A stretch of DNA of 45,330 nucleotides, taken from Streptococcus suis YS56 (GTDB lineage Bacteria; Bacillota; Bacilli; Lactobacillales; Streptococcaceae). How positions within the stretch are numbered: the first letter of the stretch is position 1; every line of letters starts with the position of its first letter. The stretch covers positions 1-45,330 of the forward strand of contig NZ_ALMY01000057.1 of the NCBI RefSeq assembly GCF_000440115.1, given 5' to 3'. Positions 9,274 to 17,630 of this stretch are shown piece by piece. Under the pieces are notes generated by a model. The model saw only the letters and a program-made list of their open reading frames with translations, searched no databases and was not told where the DNA came from. The position numbers and the translations under genes were made by a program.

Positions 9274-11178
9274 TTACTTTTCCTTTCCGTAGAAAGCATG
9301 ATTGAGCTTCTTATCCTCAGCAGAAATCTGATAATCACTATCATCAATATCAGAATAATTCACATAGAGGTTATTGTTATCAATGATTTCAGACAAGATT
9401 TGCTTTTGTTCTGCCAAAGAAAGTTGACTAAACTCATTCTTTTTCAATTTTTTAGGGTCAATGCGGTAGGACAAGAAGGAAGATTTTTTCGCAAGCTCAA
9501 ACAGTTCTGATAATTCTTCCGTTGTTGCCGCCTCAATAATCGCATTTTTGAAATCTTGAGCATCGTTTTTCAATTCAGCGTAGACAAAGCTACCACCGCC
9601 AGACCAGTTAACGTCTTTTGAAATACCACCTTGTTCACCAGCGATAACCTTCTTCAGTCGCTCCACCGAAACCGTCTCAATATAATCCATCTGTTCGATA
9701 CCAATGTACTGTCGGTTCATCTTATGAGCGACGGCTGCTGTTGTACCAGAACCGAGGAAGAAATCAAGTACAATATCCCCCTCGCAACTTGAAACCTGAA
9801 GAATATCTTTGATAAGTTTTTCAGGCTTTGCATAGCTAAAATCGTCACGACTAAACAACTCGGTAATTTCATCATTGCCGTCTTTGTTTTTCGTTTTTGC
9901 AAGTAAGTCAGTTACAAAATTTTTCAGTAATGTATCACTACTTGCATAGGCTGGTTTTGACTTGGCTAAGTCCTCATCTCTGAATACACGTCGAAATGGC
10001 CTATCACCTTTCATAAAGTCGTAGTCATCAGGAAAGCCAATTCCACCACTTTGATACCACTCATCAAATGTATCTTTCGTCACAGCCCAAGACCTCTTCG
10101 GATTAACTGGATATTCTTTTCCAGTCTTAGGATTGACCATTGTAAAATCTGAATTTGGACGTTCTTTAGTGGTTGTTTGTTTTGTCAAATCAGCAGTTCG
10201 CCAAGGTCTGTTTGGAAAGTCAGGTGTTTCATAGTATTTTCGCTCAACTTCACGACCGACAATTGCCTGCTGTTCAGTACCTTTTGTATAGACCAACACC
10301 CAGTCAAAATCCTGCGAAAAATTGAAAGGAACATCAGACTTACCATCACGAACTTTTCTAGGTAAAGTTCCTACGAACTTATCTTGCCCAAAAACTGCAT
10401 CAGCCAAGACTTTCAGGTAGTGCATACCATCTTCACCTGTGTGTATCCAAATTGAGCCATCTTCTCGTAGAAATTCTTTGACGACTTCCAGTCGATTTTT
10501 CAAGAAAATTAGCCAAGTCGACATTTTGAAGTTGGAATTATATTGAAAAGCATCACCGATATTTTTTCTAAAATAATATGGAACATCGATATAAATAACT
10601 TTTACTGAACCTTTGTAGCGTTTCTTGAGGCTATGAAGGGCAATGAGGTTATTACCTTTGATGATGAGGTTATCGGTATCACTGAGTTCTTCTACTTCAT
10701 GCTCACCAGTTTCATCATAGCGTTTAAAGTTGGTTAAGACCTTATCATCCAAAAGACGATTGATTTCAGTCGGTGCGAGTGTCTCGTTAAAGAAAATTTC
10801 TTGACGTTTGGCATCATCCTTAGTCTGTCCACCCTCTAGCACACAATCTTTGTATGGAAAATTCAGGACAACTTCCTGATTTTCTGATAAATACTTGTCA
10901 CCAGTCGCCAAACCAATTTTAGTCTTGTAGGCGGTAAAGCTGTCAGGGAGAAACTCCTTATTATTCAGAAACTGTAAAAAGACGTCTTTCTTGAAAACAA
11001 GAACACCAGTATCTAGAGTAGAAAAGAAATGCTTAGAAATTTTACCATTACTCATCAATATATTAAGGAGTTCAGGATTGTATTGTCTCGCCAGCTCGGC
11101 CAGTTTATTTTTATTGAGCACACCTTCCACCATAAAAGTTTCATTTTGTGCCAAAAGTTGCTCCAGTTCTTGCTTCAT
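9274..11178 (-). CDS. mod: type III DNA methyltransferase Mod subunit
   Basis: A 634-residue beta-class adenine N6 methyltransferase that gives the type III system its specificity. The catalytic motif IV region (VIYIDVPYYF, D198-Y201) comes first, the target-recognition region is central, and the AdoMet motif DFFLGSGTT is late (about 472-480), as expected for the beta class. The typical type III segment WIHTGEDGMHYLKVLADAVF follows motif IV. The second residue of motif IV is Val rather than Pro (DVPY against DPPY). No simple-sequence repeat that would give phase variation was seen. The ribosome binding site AAAGG is about 11 bases from the ATG, somewhat far. It is the first gene of the operon. 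Confidence 0.92.
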   Translation of the reverse strand: MKQELEQLLAQNETFMVEGVLNKNKLAELARQYNPELLNILMSNGKISKHFFSTLDTGVLVFKKDVFLQFLNNKEFLPDSFTAYKTKIGLATGDKYLSENQEVVLNFPYKDCVLEGGQTKDDAKRQEIFFNETLAPTEINRLLDDKVLTNFKRYDETGEHEVEELSDTDNLIIKGNNLIALHSLKKRYKGSVKVIYIDVPYYFRKNIGDAFQYNSNFKMSTWLIFLKNRLEVVKEFLREDGSIWIHTGEDGMHYLKVLADAVFGQDKFVGTLPRKVRDGKSDVPFNFSQDFDWVLVYTKGTEQQAIVGREVERKYYETPDFPNRPWRTADLTKQTTTKERPNSDFTMVNPKTGKEYPVNPKRSWAVTKDTFDEWYQSGGIGFPDDYDFMKGDRPFRRVFRDEDLAKSKPAYASSDTLLKNFVTDLLAKTKNKDGNDEITELFSRDDFSYAKPEKLIKDILQVSSCEGDIVLDFFLGSGTTAAVAHKMNRQYIGIEQMDYIETVSVERLKKVIAGEQGGISKDVNWSGGGSFVYAELKNDAQDFKNAIIEAATTEELSELFELAKKSSFLSYRIDPKKLKKNEFSQLSLAEQKQILSEIIDNNNLYVNYSDIDDSDYQISAEDKKLNHAFYGKEK

Positions 11179-11224
11179 TATTTGATCTACCTTTCAGCTG
11201 AAAATTCCTAAAGGGCTGATAGGA

Positions 11225-11264
11225 TTCATTTATTATATTCATAATAAATGAAGGGTATACCCTT
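11225..11264. promoter_or_regulatory. two adjacent perfect palindromes upstream of mod
   Basis: An 11-bp inverted repeat (TTCATTTATTA and its complement, 6-base spacer) at 11225-11252 abuts a 14-bp perfect palindrome AAGGGTATACCCTT at 11251-11264. Both lie between the mod -10 box and the mod start, so they may act as operators or as hairpins in the mRNA leader. Confidence 0.6.
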
Positions 11265-11290
11265 CGGTTTTCTTAAATTTTTATGTTTCT

Positions 11291-11299
11291 ATTATAACA
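11291..11299 (-). promoter_or_regulatory. extended -10 promoter for the mod-res-ATPase operon
   Basis: The minus strand reads TGTTATAAT. There is no good -35 at the proper spacing, which is common for extended -10 promoters. The predicted transcript starts near 11284, leaving a leader of about 105 nt that contains the palindromes. The rest of the 297-bp gap to mnmE is AT-rich and non-coding. Confidence 0.65.
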
Positions 11300-11475
11300 T
11301 AGTCAACCTAAATTAATAGCAACACTTTTTGTATTTCTATCAAATTATCTTCTCAAATTAATTACTATATTTATTGACCTCTCAATACATTTCTGCACTC
11401 CCCATCCCTCATCTGTGCTTTTTTCATCATTCCATGATACACTAATAGATAAGACGATTTTAGAAAGAAAGATAT

Positions 11476-12849
11476 ATGATAACTAAGGAATTCGACACTA
11501 TTACCGCTATTTCCACTCCTCTCGGTGAGGGGGCCATTGGGATTGTCCGCCTGTCTGGGACGGATGCTTTTGCCATTGCCAGCAAGGTTTTCAAGGGCAA
11601 GGATTTGGCGACTGTTCCCAGCCACAGCCTCAACTACGGCCACATTATTGATCCTGCGACAGGGCAAGTGCTGGACGAAGTTATGGTTGGAGCCATGCGT
11701 TCCCCACGCACCTTCACGCGCGAAGATGTCATTGAGATTAACACCCACGGAGGCATCGCCGTTACCAACGAAATTCTCCAGCTCCTGATTCGCCAAGGGG
11801 CTCGAATGGCTGAACCAGGCGAGTTTACCAAGCGTGCCTTTCTCAACGGCCGTGTGGATTTGACCCAGGCCGAAGCTGTCATGGATGTTATCCGTGCCAA
11901 GACCGACAAGGCCATGCACAATGCCGTCCGCCAGCTTGATGGCTCTCTCTCTCAGCTCATCAACGACACCCGCCAAGAGATTCTCAACACGCTGGCACAG
12001 GTCGAGGTCAACATCGACTACCCTGAGTACGACGACGTCGAGGAAGCGACGACAGAGCTGGTCCGTGAAAAGACCCTCCAGTTCCAAGCCCTTTTGGAAA
12101 ATCTCCTCCGCACTGCCCGCCGTGGAAAAATCCTGCGTGAAGGCATCGCAACCGCCATTATCGGTCGTCCAAATGTGGGAAAATCCAGCCTGCTCAATAA
12201 CCTCCTCCGCGAGGAAAAAGCCATCGTTACAGACATCGCAGGAACAACCCGCGACGTTATCGAAGAATACGTCAACATCAAAGGTGTCCCCCTCAAGCTG
12301 ATTGATACAGCAGGTATTCGTGAAACAGATGACATCGTTGAAAAAATCGGCGTGGAACGGTCTAAAAAAGCCCTTGAGGAGGCCGACCTCATCCTACTAG
12401 TGCTCAACGCAGCCGAGCCACTAACCGAGCAAGACCGCAATCTCCTAGCCATTTCCGATTTGGCCAACCGCATCGTCCTGCTCAACAAGACCGATCTGGA
12501 AGAACAGATTGAAGCAGACCAACTGCCTGAGGATGTCATTCGCATTTCCGTCTTGAAAAACCAGAATATCGACCAAATCGAAGAAAAAATCAACCAGCTC
12601 TTCTTTGAAAATGCTGGTCTGGTAGAGCAAGATGCCACCTACCTCTCCAATTCTCGTCATATTTCCCTGATTGAGCAAGCCGTTCAAAGTCTACAAGCTG
12701 TCAACGACGGTCTGGAAATGGGCATGCCAGTCGACTTGTTACAGGTTGACCTGACACGCTGTTGGCAGATTTTAGGAGAAATCACAGGTGATGCTGCTCC
12801 AGATGAACTCATTACCCAACTCTTTAGCCAATTCTGTCTTGGAAAATAG
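11476..12849 (+). CDS. mnmE: tRNA modification GTPase MnmE
   Basis: A 457-residue MnmE/TrmE, which with MnmG makes the 5-carboxymethylaminomethyl group on wobble uridine 34. Residues 1-120 form the folate-binding domain ([17 protein letters not shown] and the NTHGG segment). The G domain has GRPNVGKSS (about 226-234), [13 protein letters not shown] and NKTD. The C-terminus ends in CLGK, the conserved catalytic cysteine motif of the family. It stands alone on the plus strand, divergent from the restriction operon, and is more GC-rich in codon use than its neighbours. The site before the ATG (AGAAAGA) is weak. A good terminator follows. Confidence 0.97.
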   Translation: MITKEFDTITAISTPLGEGAIGIVRLSGTDAFAIASKVFKGKDLATVPSHSLNYGHIIDPATGQVLDEVMVGAMRSPRTFTREDVIEINTHGGIAVTNEILQLLIRQGARMAEPGEFTKRAFLNGRVDLTQAEAVMDVIRAKTDKAMHNAVRQLDGSLSQLINDTRQEILNTLAQVEVNIDYPEYDDVEEATTELVREKTLQFQALLENLLRTARRGKILREGIATAIIGRPNVGKSSLLNNLLREEKAIVTDIAGTTRDVIEEYVNIKGVPLKLIDTAGIRETDDIVEKIGVERSKKALEEADLILLVLNAAEPLTEQDRNLLAISDLANRIVLLNKTDLEEQIEADQLPEDVIRISVLKNQNIDQIEEKINQLFFENAGLVEQDATYLSNSRHISLIEQAVQSLQAVNDGLEMGMPVDLLQVDLTRCWQILGEITGDAAPDELITQLFSQFCLGK

Positions 12850-12877
12850 AAAGAGGCTAGGCAAGTCTTAAAAATAG

Positions 12878-12927
12878 AAAATAGCTTAGAATTACGTCCT
12901 AAGAAACCGTGATTCTAAACTATTTTT
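12878..12927 (+). terminator. terminator-like stem-loop after mnmE
   Basis: Arms 12878-12896 and 12908-12926 are complementary over 19 positions, with only two G-U type mismatches and an 11-base loop, followed by a short T run. It ends mnmE transcription and separates it from the next gene's own promoter. Confidence 0.7.
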
Positions 12928-12999
12928 AATGATTCAAATTGTGATTGACGACGAAAGGTTCAGCTTTTGCACACTTTTTGTATATTAACAGATTAAAAC

Positions 13000-13028
13000 T
13001 TGTCCTTCTCTAAAAAATAAACTATACT
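13000..13028 (+). promoter_or_regulatory. promoter for the anchored unknown gene at 13053
   Basis: TTGTCC, a 17-bp spacer and TATACT give a reasonable sigma-A type promoter about 25 bp before the start. The transcript would begin just before the AAAGGAGG site. Confidence 0.6.
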
Positions 13029-13052
13029 ATGGATAGAAAGGAGGCTTACCCT

Positions 13053-14129
13053 ATGAAAAAAATGATAATCGCTTTACTTGCCGCTTTTTGCCTTATTTTT
13101 TCCTTTATCGCTTGGAAATTGAAAACCTATCAACACGCCAAAGTAGAACTCGATTCAAATGCTGACTTCTATCTCGTTTACCCAGGTAAAATCGAAGCCT
13201 TTCAATTATCTAATGACCAACCAAAGCTCATTCACACTCAAAAAATGAATTCGGACAACTATTTCGGCTCTGGAAAAAACCACATTCTAGACAATCAATC
13301 TTTAGTTTTTGCCAATGACCAGCAGAAATTTACCAATGACAATTTGGTTTCTATTGATTTCAAAACAGGAGAAATTCTTCGTAAGCCAAGCAAATACGCT
13401 ACCTACATCAGCGGAACTGATGGACAACATTTTTATACAGCAGGTCCTTTCCATGCCTTATCACAGTTCGATAATACGTTCAAATTAAAAAATCAATTAA
13501 AACTAGATGATGATTTTTTCCCACTTCCATATGTCTATGCAGATGATACATCCATTTATTTAAACGGCAATCAAATAACCACTGGTCAATCAGATTCTCA
13601 AAAAAATGTTCTCTATATCATCGATAAAACAAGCTTTACAACATCAGATATAGTCGAATATGACAAAAATCTAGTAACTCATGAAGGACTCCTTGCAAAG
13701 GATACACTCTATCTTCCAATCACTAGTCACCATGCTTTAGATTACAAGGATATTGAGACTTCCTATGATATTTTGACCTTCAATACAAAGACACGTACAT
13801 TTTCCTCCATAACCTTATCACAGCCTACACCAGGAAGCATCCAACCACTCAAGGAAGATAACCTATTATTCATTGAACACGAAAGCGATTGGCTATCTGC
13901 AATCTCTTTCACCATTTATAATACCCAAACAGGTCAAGAGAGCTACCATCGTCTAGACGAGCTTAATCCTCGTCCTTATTATATTGACCATGTCCGCCAA
14001 CTAGACGGTAACAGATTATTATTGATTCTGGCTGGTAAGGCACTCATCTATGACTGGCAAGCAAAAAAAGTTTTAAGCCAAACCATTCTATCTGAGGATT
14101 ATGTCAGCGGGGTGTGGGTAAATGACTGA
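13053..14129 (+). CDS. membrane-anchored or secreted protein of unknown function
   Basis: A 358-residue protein with an N-terminal hydrophobic segment (residues 4-20, after MKKM) that could be a signal peptide or anchor. The rest is hydrophilic and made of repeated strand-turn units such as VSIDFKTGEILR, YIIDKTSF, LTFNTKTRTF and YNTQTGQESY. These look like blades of a beta-propeller of the PQQ/WD type, but that is inference. No lipobox cysteine or sorting signal is seen. The ATG at 13053 has AAAGGAGG at optimal distance, whereas an upstream ATG at 13029 has none. It is a single-gene unit between two terminators. Function unknown. Confidence 0.75.
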   Translation: MKKMIIALLAAFCLIFSFIAWKLKTYQHAKVELDSNADFYLVYPGKIEAFQLSNDQPKLIHTQKMNSDNYFGSGKNHILDNQSLVFANDQQKFTNDNLVSIDFKTGEILRKPSKYATYISGTDGQHFYTAGPFHALSQFDNTFKLKNQLKLDDDFFPLPYVYADDTSIYLNGNQITTGQSDSQKNVLYIIDKTSFTTSDIVEYDKNLVTHEGLLAKDTLYLPITSHHALDYKDIETSYDILTFNTKTRTFSSITLSQPTPGSIQPLKEDNLLFIEHESDWLSAISFTIYNTQTGQESYHRLDELNPRPYYIDHVRQLDGNRLLLILAGKALIYDWQAKKVLSQTILSEDYVSGVWVND

Positions 14130-14161
14130 TAAACAAAAACGAATCTCAATCAAAGATTGTA

Positions 14162-14196
14162 AAAGTCCCAAGATTACTCTTTCTTGGGACTTTCTC
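14162..14196 (+). terminator. rho-independent terminator
   Basis: A perfect 12-bp stem (AAAGTCCCAAGA and its complement; arms 14162-14173 and 14182-14193) with an 8-base loop ends in a T-rich run. It terminates the plus-strand gene at 13053-14129. Confidence 0.85.
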
Positions 14197-14251
14197 ATAT
14201 TCTATCGAAGTTGCATAGCACAATCAATGTACTTACAAATCCTCAGAACCA

Positions 14252-14587
14252 CTATCTAATCGAAGTAAACGCCATTCCCAAAGCAGAACCAAAATAATAT
14301 TTCCACCTTTCTTGCTCTAAATAGCGCTTAAACATCTTTAATTTATCCGATTGAATCCTATTCAAAGCTAGTTCTTCCGATACACATGGATATATTTTAT
14401 GGGAAAGATAGCTAATCTTACTACCTTTTTCACACAACTCCATTGCTTCCAACAACTGGAATTTCAATGCTTTGCTCAACTTTAATTCTGAATCAGATAA
14501 TAGTTCATTTATTTTTTGTATAAACAACTTACTTTTTTTACTGTTTCTAAACATTTTCATCTTCGTAGGGATTTCTGAAACAATCAT
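14252..14587 (-). CDS. small hypothetical helical protein
   Basis: An open frame of 111 residues, rich in Lys, Leu and Glu, with no membrane segment and no domain I can name. Size and helical character recall small bacteriocin-immunity proteins of streptococci, but no diagnostic motif supports that. An in-frame stop lies about 11 codons upstream of the first ATG. No clear ribosome binding site precedes it or the internal ATGs at 14560 and 14554. It may be a poorly expressed gene or a remnant. It lies 55 bp downstream of the flotillin stop, on the same strand. Confidence 0.45.
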   Translation of the reverse strand: MIVSEIPTKMKMFRNSKKSKLFIQKINELLSDSELKLSKALKFQLLEAMELCEKGSKISYLSHKIYPCVSEELALNRIQSDKLKMFKRYLEQERWKYYFGSALGMAFTSIR

Positions 14588-14642
14588 GCGATGGAAATGA
14601 TGGTGTAAACCTACTCAGTCACCCATCTCTTCCAACTGCTTA

Positions 14643-16112
14643 TTATTTTTCTTTGACCTCTTCCGCTTCTTTTGTTTCTTGGGCAGTCAGTAAACCTGTT
14701 GACATGGCACGACCAGTTAGGGTTGCGCTGATTAAATCACGGACATTGAGGCCTAGACCTTCTGTTGTCTTGTCCATGGTCGTCATCAGGTCTCCTACCA
14801 TTTTTGAGGCATTTCCTTCGCCGTACATGGTAATCTTATCAACATTTCCAAGTGGTGCTGCAATATTCTTGGCGATTTCTGGAAGGACATTGACCACCAT
14901 TTCAGTCACGGCTGCATCGTTGAACTTGGCCATGGCATCCGCTTTCTTGCTAAGACCTTCTGCCTCTGCTTCGAGTTTCAAACGGATGGCTTCTGCTTCG
15001 GCACGTCCTTTGGCCTCAATACCTGCCGCTTCTTGCTCCGCAGCATACTTAGCAGCTTCTGCTCGCGCTTTTTGAGCTTCCGCTTCACGCTGCGTTTCGT
15101 AGAGTTCTGCTTCTGCCTTGCGTTGACGTTCAATCAAATCTGCTTCTGCAGCTTGCTGACGAGCATATTTTTCTGCCTCTGCCTGTTTGCGGATAGTAGC
15201 TGAGAGCTCTTGTTCACGGACCTTAACTTCCTCTGCTTTTACTTCTGCTTCTTTTTGTTGCTTGACAATATTGGCTTCAGCAGTTGCACGCTCGATTTCT
15301 TTCCGTTGAGCTTGTTCCTCAATGCCATAGGCTGCGTTTGCCTGTGCCAGTTGGACATCTGACTGACGTTTTAGATTAGCTTGCTCAATAGCTAGTTCAT
15401 TCTGTTTCTTGGCGATTTCTAAGTCTGCAGCAACACGCGCATCATTAGCCGCCTTATCCTCACGGGCACGGACTTCTGCTTGTTCCCGCTCTGCTTTGGC
15501 ACGAGCATTTGCGGCATCCTTCTGGATGGTCACAATATTGTCAATACCGAGGTTTTTAATGACATCGTTGTCATCTGTGAAAGACTGAACCGTAAAGGCA
15601 ATGATTTCCAGCCCCATTTTAGCCAAGTCAGGAGCCGCGTTGGATTGGACTTTTTCTGCAAAAGCCTGGCGGTTATTGACCATGTCACGCAGCTCCATCT
15701 GGCCAATGATTTCACGCAGATTTCCTTCCAAGACATCTTGAATAGAGGCAGAAATATCTGCAGTTTTCCAGTTAAGGAAGTTTTGAGCTGCCGCATTGAG
15801 CAATTCATCAGATACCCCAACCTTTACTTTTACGACCGCATCAGCTTTTACGTTGATAAAATCAAGAGTCGGTACAAAATCTGTGGTCTGCACATCTGTT
15901 GAAAACTGCTCAATAGAGATATAGGAGCGTTTTTCGATAAAGGGAATCATAAAACCAGAACGACCAATTAAGGTCCGAGGTTTGCCCAAGCCGGTAATAA
16001 CAATTGCTTCGTTAGGCTTGGCGGACACATAACCAAATACAAACAATAAAACAAATAGTACAACAACAATAATTGGTATCATAATTGCCAATATATCAAA
16101 TCCAAAGTCCAT
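14643..16112 (-). CDS. floT: flotillin family protein (SPFH domain)
   Basis: A 489-residue flotillin. The N-terminal membrane segment spans about residues 8-29, followed by an SPFH/band 7 domain (about 30-200: AIVITGLGKPRTLIGRSG, then the FINVKADAVVKVKVG region). A long Ala-Glu-rich coiled coil with flotillin-type AEAEAI and AEAE repeats covers about 200-390, and a C-terminal oligomerisation region follows. Flotillins organise membrane microdomains and affect membrane fluidity and secretion. AAAGGAG precedes the ATG. It follows lemA by 11 bp, so lemA and floT form an operon, probably with the TPM gene upstream. Whether it matches FloT or FloA best was not tested. The length fits FloT. Confidence 0.9.
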   Translation of the reverse strand: MDFGFDILAIMIPIIVVVLFVLLFVFGYVSAKPNEAIVITGLGKPRTLIGRSGFMIPFIEKRSYISIEQFSTDVQTTDFVPTLDFINVKADAVVKVKVGVSDELLNAAAQNFLNWKTADISASIQDVLEGNLREIIGQMELRDMVNNRQAFAEKVQSNAAPDLAKMGLEIIAFTVQSFTDDNDVIKNLGIDNIVTIQKDAANARAKAEREQAEVRAREDKAANDARVAADLEIAKKQNELAIEQANLKRQSDVQLAQANAAYGIEEQAQRKEIERATAEANIVKQQKEAEVKAEEVKVREQELSATIRKQAEAEKYARQQAAEADLIERQRKAEAELYETQREAEAQKARAEAAKYAAEQEAAGIEAKGRAEAEAIRLKLEAEAEGLSKKADAMAKFNDAAVTEMVVNVLPEIAKNIAAPLGNVDKITMYGEGNASKMVGDLMTTMDKTTEGLGLNVRDLISATLTGRAMSTGLLTAQETKEAEEVKEK

Positions 16113-16123
16113 ATTTATCTCCT

Positions 16124-16705
16124 TTATTCCTTATCACTCAAATCAACACTTGGTACTGTTGTTGCCGCATCTGTGCTGGCTTGGAAAAGCTCGACTTTTT
16201 CATAGCCAAATAGATTGGCATAGATGGAAGTCGGGAACCGCTTGATTTTTTTATTGTAGGCTGTTGCCACCGCATTATAATCTTTACGGGCTACCAGTAT
16301 CCGATTTTCCGTACCTTCAAGCTCTGTAATCAGGTCTGATACCTGTTGGTTGGCTGTCAATTGAGGATAATTCTCAGCCACTACCAACAATCTAGATACT
16401 GCAGAATCTAGCTGACTTTGAGCTTGATTATAGTCACTCGTTCCTTGTTGACTGGAACCGATTTTAGCACGCGCTTCTGCAATAGCAGTAAATATTTCTT
16501 CCTCGTGTTCCATGGCGCCTTTGACAGCTGCGACTACATTGGGTATCAAGTCATAGCGACGTTGCAACTGTGTGTCTACATTGGCTTGCGCATTTTCAAC
16601 CTCAGCATAACTGTCAACTAAGCCATTGTATTGCCCAACTGCTCCCATTCCTAAAAACAGCAGAGCTAGGACTGGTATAAGGATGACCAACCATTTCTTT
16701 TTCAT
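16124..16705 (-). CDS. lemA: LemA family membrane protein
   Basis: A 193-residue LemA protein: a short N-terminus, one membrane helix (about residues 5-22), then the diagnostic helical-bundle sequence with YNGLVDSYAEVENA, VDTQLQRRYDLIPN and KIGSSQ, and a conserved YNKKIKRFPTSIYANLFGY stretch. Its biochemical role is unknown. LemA genes are very often found beside TPM-domain genes, as here, which suggests a shared membrane-linked function. AAAGGAAA lies upstream of the ATG. The TPM gene ends 71 bp upstream and the flotillin starts 11 bp downstream. Confidence 0.92.
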   Translation of the reverse strand: MKKKWLVILIPVLALLFLGMGAVGQYNGLVDSYAEVENAQANVDTQLQRRYDLIPNVVAAVKGAMEHEEEIFTAIAEARAKIGSSQQGTSDYNQAQSQLDSAVSRLLVVAENYPQLTANQQVSDLITELEGTENRILVARKDYNAVATAYNKKIKRFPTSIYANLFGYEKVELFQASTDAATTVPSVDLSDKE

Positions 16706-16776
16706 AAGATTTCCTTTCTAACTACGATTAAATATTCGTAAAAAAGCAAACAACTATCAGAAGCCCTATACGAGCC

Positions 16777-17559
16777 TTACCATCCAGAAGAGGCTCCGCC
16801 ACCGCCGCCTCCACCACCTGACCAACTACCTCCGCCAAAACTAGACGATGAGGAATTAGACGAGTGATGATTGTGATAGTGATGATGGTCATCAACCAAC
16901 ATCCAGAGTAGATTACCTGGTCCGCCACCACCACGACTAGATTTGTCAATGATACCAAATAGGATAGCGATCAGAATAACTACGAGAAACAGCCAAAAGC
17001 CGTCATCCTCCTCACTTGTACCTTCTTCTATAGCAGCTAACTGATTTTTACCAATGCTTGTACCATAAAATCTATCCCCAATGGAGTTGACGATATAGGA
17101 AATTCCTCTACTGTAGTCTTCCTGTCGAAAGAATTCCCTTGCATTCTCTAGAATATCCTTGGCTTCTACATCCGTGATGACTGTGGCAGCATTGTCTGAT
17201 GTTTCTATCCGAAATGCTCTGTCAGCTATGGCAACCACTAAAAGAACTCCGTTGTCCGTTCCTGCAAAACCGACCTGCCAGTGACGAAAGGTTTCATTAG
17301 CCAAACTTTCAATATCACTGGACAGACTTTCTATTACATAAACACCAACCTGTAAAGCTTGCTCGGTGCTTGCCCAATTTCGATTGAGTTGATCAATTTC
17401 TGCAATGGTATCACTAGAGAGTAACTGCGTCTCATCCACTACCGTTGTACCAGTGGGTCGGTCTGGAATCTGATTTGCTCTAGCTAGTGTGGGTGCAAAT
17501 AGCAAGCAAACCGTTAGAATAGCGAAACAGCCAATGACAATTTTTTTCCATTTTCTCAT
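16777..17559 (-). CDS. TPM-domain (YgcG-like) exported membrane protein
   Basis: A 260-residue protein with a signal peptide (about residues 1-28, cleavage near ARA), a TPM domain (about 35-165, with DNGVLLVVAIADRAFRIE and the IVNSIGDRFYG end), a membrane helix near 195-210 and a glycine-rich tail ending GGGGASSGW. TPM proteins occur with LemA and have been linked to membrane protein quality control in other organisms. The role here is unproven. The ATG at 17559 has a perfect AAGGAGGTG site, and an upstream in-frame ATG at 17583 lacks one. His- and Ser-rich stretches precede the glycine tail. Confidence 0.88.
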   Translation of the reverse strand: MRKWKKIVIGCFAILTVCLLFAPTLARANQIPDRPTGTTVVDETQLLSSDTIAEIDQLNRNWASTEQALQVGVYVIESLSSDIESLANETFRHWQVGFAGTDNGVLLVVAIADRAFRIETSDNAATVITDVEAKDILENAREFFRQEDYSRGISYIVNSIGDRFYGTSIGKNQLAAIEEGTSEEDDGFWLFLVVILIAILFGIIDKSSRGGGGPGNLLWMLVDDHHHYHNHHSSNSSSSSFGGGSWSGGGGGGGGASSGW

Positions 17560-17616
17560 CAGAACACCTCCTTCGATGAACAAAGATAAGAAAAATTTAT
17601 TAGGTATATATATACA

Positions 17617-17625
17617 ATTATATCA
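17617..17625 (-). promoter_or_regulatory. extended -10 promoter for the TPM-lemA-floT group
   Basis: The minus strand reads TGATATAAT, placed so that transcription would start near 17610, about 50 bp before the TPM gene. It lies only a few bases past the stop codon of the UDG-family gene. Confidence 0.65.
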
Positions 17626-17630
17626 TATTA

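Noticed and set aside
9274..11178. Phase variation of mod by simple-sequence repeats
   Set aside because: Common in streptococcal Mod genes, but no tandem short repeat was found in the coding region or leader.
4303..11178. Integrative element or prophage carrying the defence operon
   Set aside because: No integrase, attachment-site repeats or phage genes are seen at either edge; only AT-richness suggests transfer.
11371..12087. Open frame of 238 codons antisense to mnmE
   Set aside because: It lies wholly opposite a strongly conserved gene, has no ribosome binding site and its composition mirrors the codon bias of mnmE.
12018..12638. Serine- and arginine-rich open frame of 206 codons antisense to mnmE
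   Set aside because: The composition is that of a frame-shadow of a GTPase gene, with no start site.
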